NCBI RefSeq assembly: GCF_002149965.1 | Contig: NZ_MSQB01000008.1 | Location: 115,354 to 179,353, forward strand | Reading direction: 5' to 3' | DNA: 64,000 nt | DNA from: Novosphingobium panipatense | GTDB lineage: Bacteria > Pseudomonadota > Alphaproteobacteria > Sphingomonadales > Sphingomonadaceae | Shown here: piece by piece, positions 63,727-64,000 of the stretch | How positions within the stretch are numbered: position 1 is the stretch's first letter | Layout: each line of letters starts with the position of its first letter | The notes under the pieces: generated by a model | The model's database searches: none | Seen by the model: the letters and a program-made list of their open reading frames with translations, nothing else | Told to the model about the DNA's origin: nothing | Made by a program: the position numbers and the translations under genes

Positions 63727-63897
63727 ATGGGGTGCGCTGTGGTCCACCGGTGCGGTTCCCGCGCCGGAATCATATGCAAATACTATGCGTTTGACCGGGC
63801 GCTCGTCTCGAATTCCAACGGCGCATTATCCTAATGGGTCTGCTGCATTCGACTCATATCGCATCTCCCGCGATGTGGGCTTGCAGGAGCACTACCC

Positions 63898-63981
63898 ATG
63901 CAGGACATCCTCTGGATCGGCCTGACCCTCGCGTTGCTGGCGGCTAGCCTCGGCTATGTCGGCCTGTGCAACAAGGCATGA
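63898..63981 (+). CDS. KdpF-like small membrane peptide at the start of a putative kdp operon
   Basis: 27-residue single-helix peptide (MQDILWIGLTLALLAASLG then YVGLCNKA), with AGGAG about eight bases upstream. Peptides of this size and pattern, hydrophobic helix plus CxxxA-like tail, precede or constitute the KdpF position of the KdpFABC potassium ATPase. The next start codon (ATGACC at 63995) begins a further gene that leaves the window and may be kdpF or kdpA itself. The identification is inference from length, pattern and position. Confidence 0.55.
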   Translation: MQDILWIGLTLALLAASLGYVGLCNKA

Positions 63982-64000
63982 GGGGCAGCCGGACATGACC

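Overview
The window looks like chromosomal DNA of a high-GC alphaproteobacterium of the order Sphingomonadales, most likely Novosphingobium or a close relative. The main reasons are the protocatechuate 4,5-cleavage (lig) genes, small families such as DUF6356, DUF2849 and DUF934, and short palindromic repeats of the kind scattered through sphingomonad genomes. I saw no rRNA, tRNA, CRISPR array, insertion sequence or prophage. Codon use looks even, so this reads as core and metabolic chromosome, not as an island.

Region 1 (1-10.7 kb) is a cobalamin (B12) locus. A BtuCD-type ABC transporter is divergent from a BtuF-like binding protein. The minus-strand operon cobW-cobN-cobO-bluB follows a cobalamin riboswitch. 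A second, shorter cobalamin riboswitch reads the other way into the cobalt transporter genes cbtB-cbtA. Between the riboswitches lies a histidine-phosphatase-like gene that has lost its catalytic Arg-His pair. cobN carries an in-frame palindromic repeat that is translated into about 24 extra residues.

Region 2 (10.7-22.6 kb) holds a mobA-like 3-hydroxybenzoate 4-hydroxylase with its MarR regulator and a clear operator/promoter. After it come a methyltransferase, a minimal nucleotidyltransferase, small conserved proteins, a cystathionine gamma-synthase family enzyme, a membrane-fused spermidine-synthase-like protein, and a SnoaL-SDR-SnoaL operon whose SDR has Phe in place of the catalytic Tyr.

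Region 3 (22.6-36.8 kb) has a TetR-controlled RND efflux pump (membrane fusion protein, pump, outer membrane channel) ending at a very strong terminator, then a LysR regulator and a zinc alcohol dehydrogenase. The lig operon follows: DUF1932 dehydrogenase, ligJ, ligA, ligB, ligC and an aldo/keto reductase. MobA makes protocatechuate and LigAB, LigC and LigJ process it, so the two loci probably form one 3-hydroxybenzoate pathway. ligI, ligU and ligK are not in the window. A 9-bp hairpin covers the first start codon of the lig operon.

Region 4 (36.8-54.5 kb) contains a formate/nitrite channel and fdhD, a telA-xpaC-yqiJ-yqiK membrane-stress cluster, an SDR, a four-gene molybdenum hydroxylase operon (coxG, M, S, L types) whose large subunit has an extra C-terminal beta-rich domain, an Lrp regulator divergent from putA, a strong shared terminator, and an MFS exporter. 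Region 5 (54.6-64 kb) has a perfect REP-like inverted repeat, the siroheme and sulfate-assimilation operon (cobA/cysG, DUF2849, cysI, DUF934, cysH), and three linked c-di-GMP genes: an MHYT-PAS-GGDEF-EAL sensor, a PilZ-HTH fusion, and a PAS protein with a degenerate GGDEF. A KdpF-like small peptide begins the next operon at the window edge.
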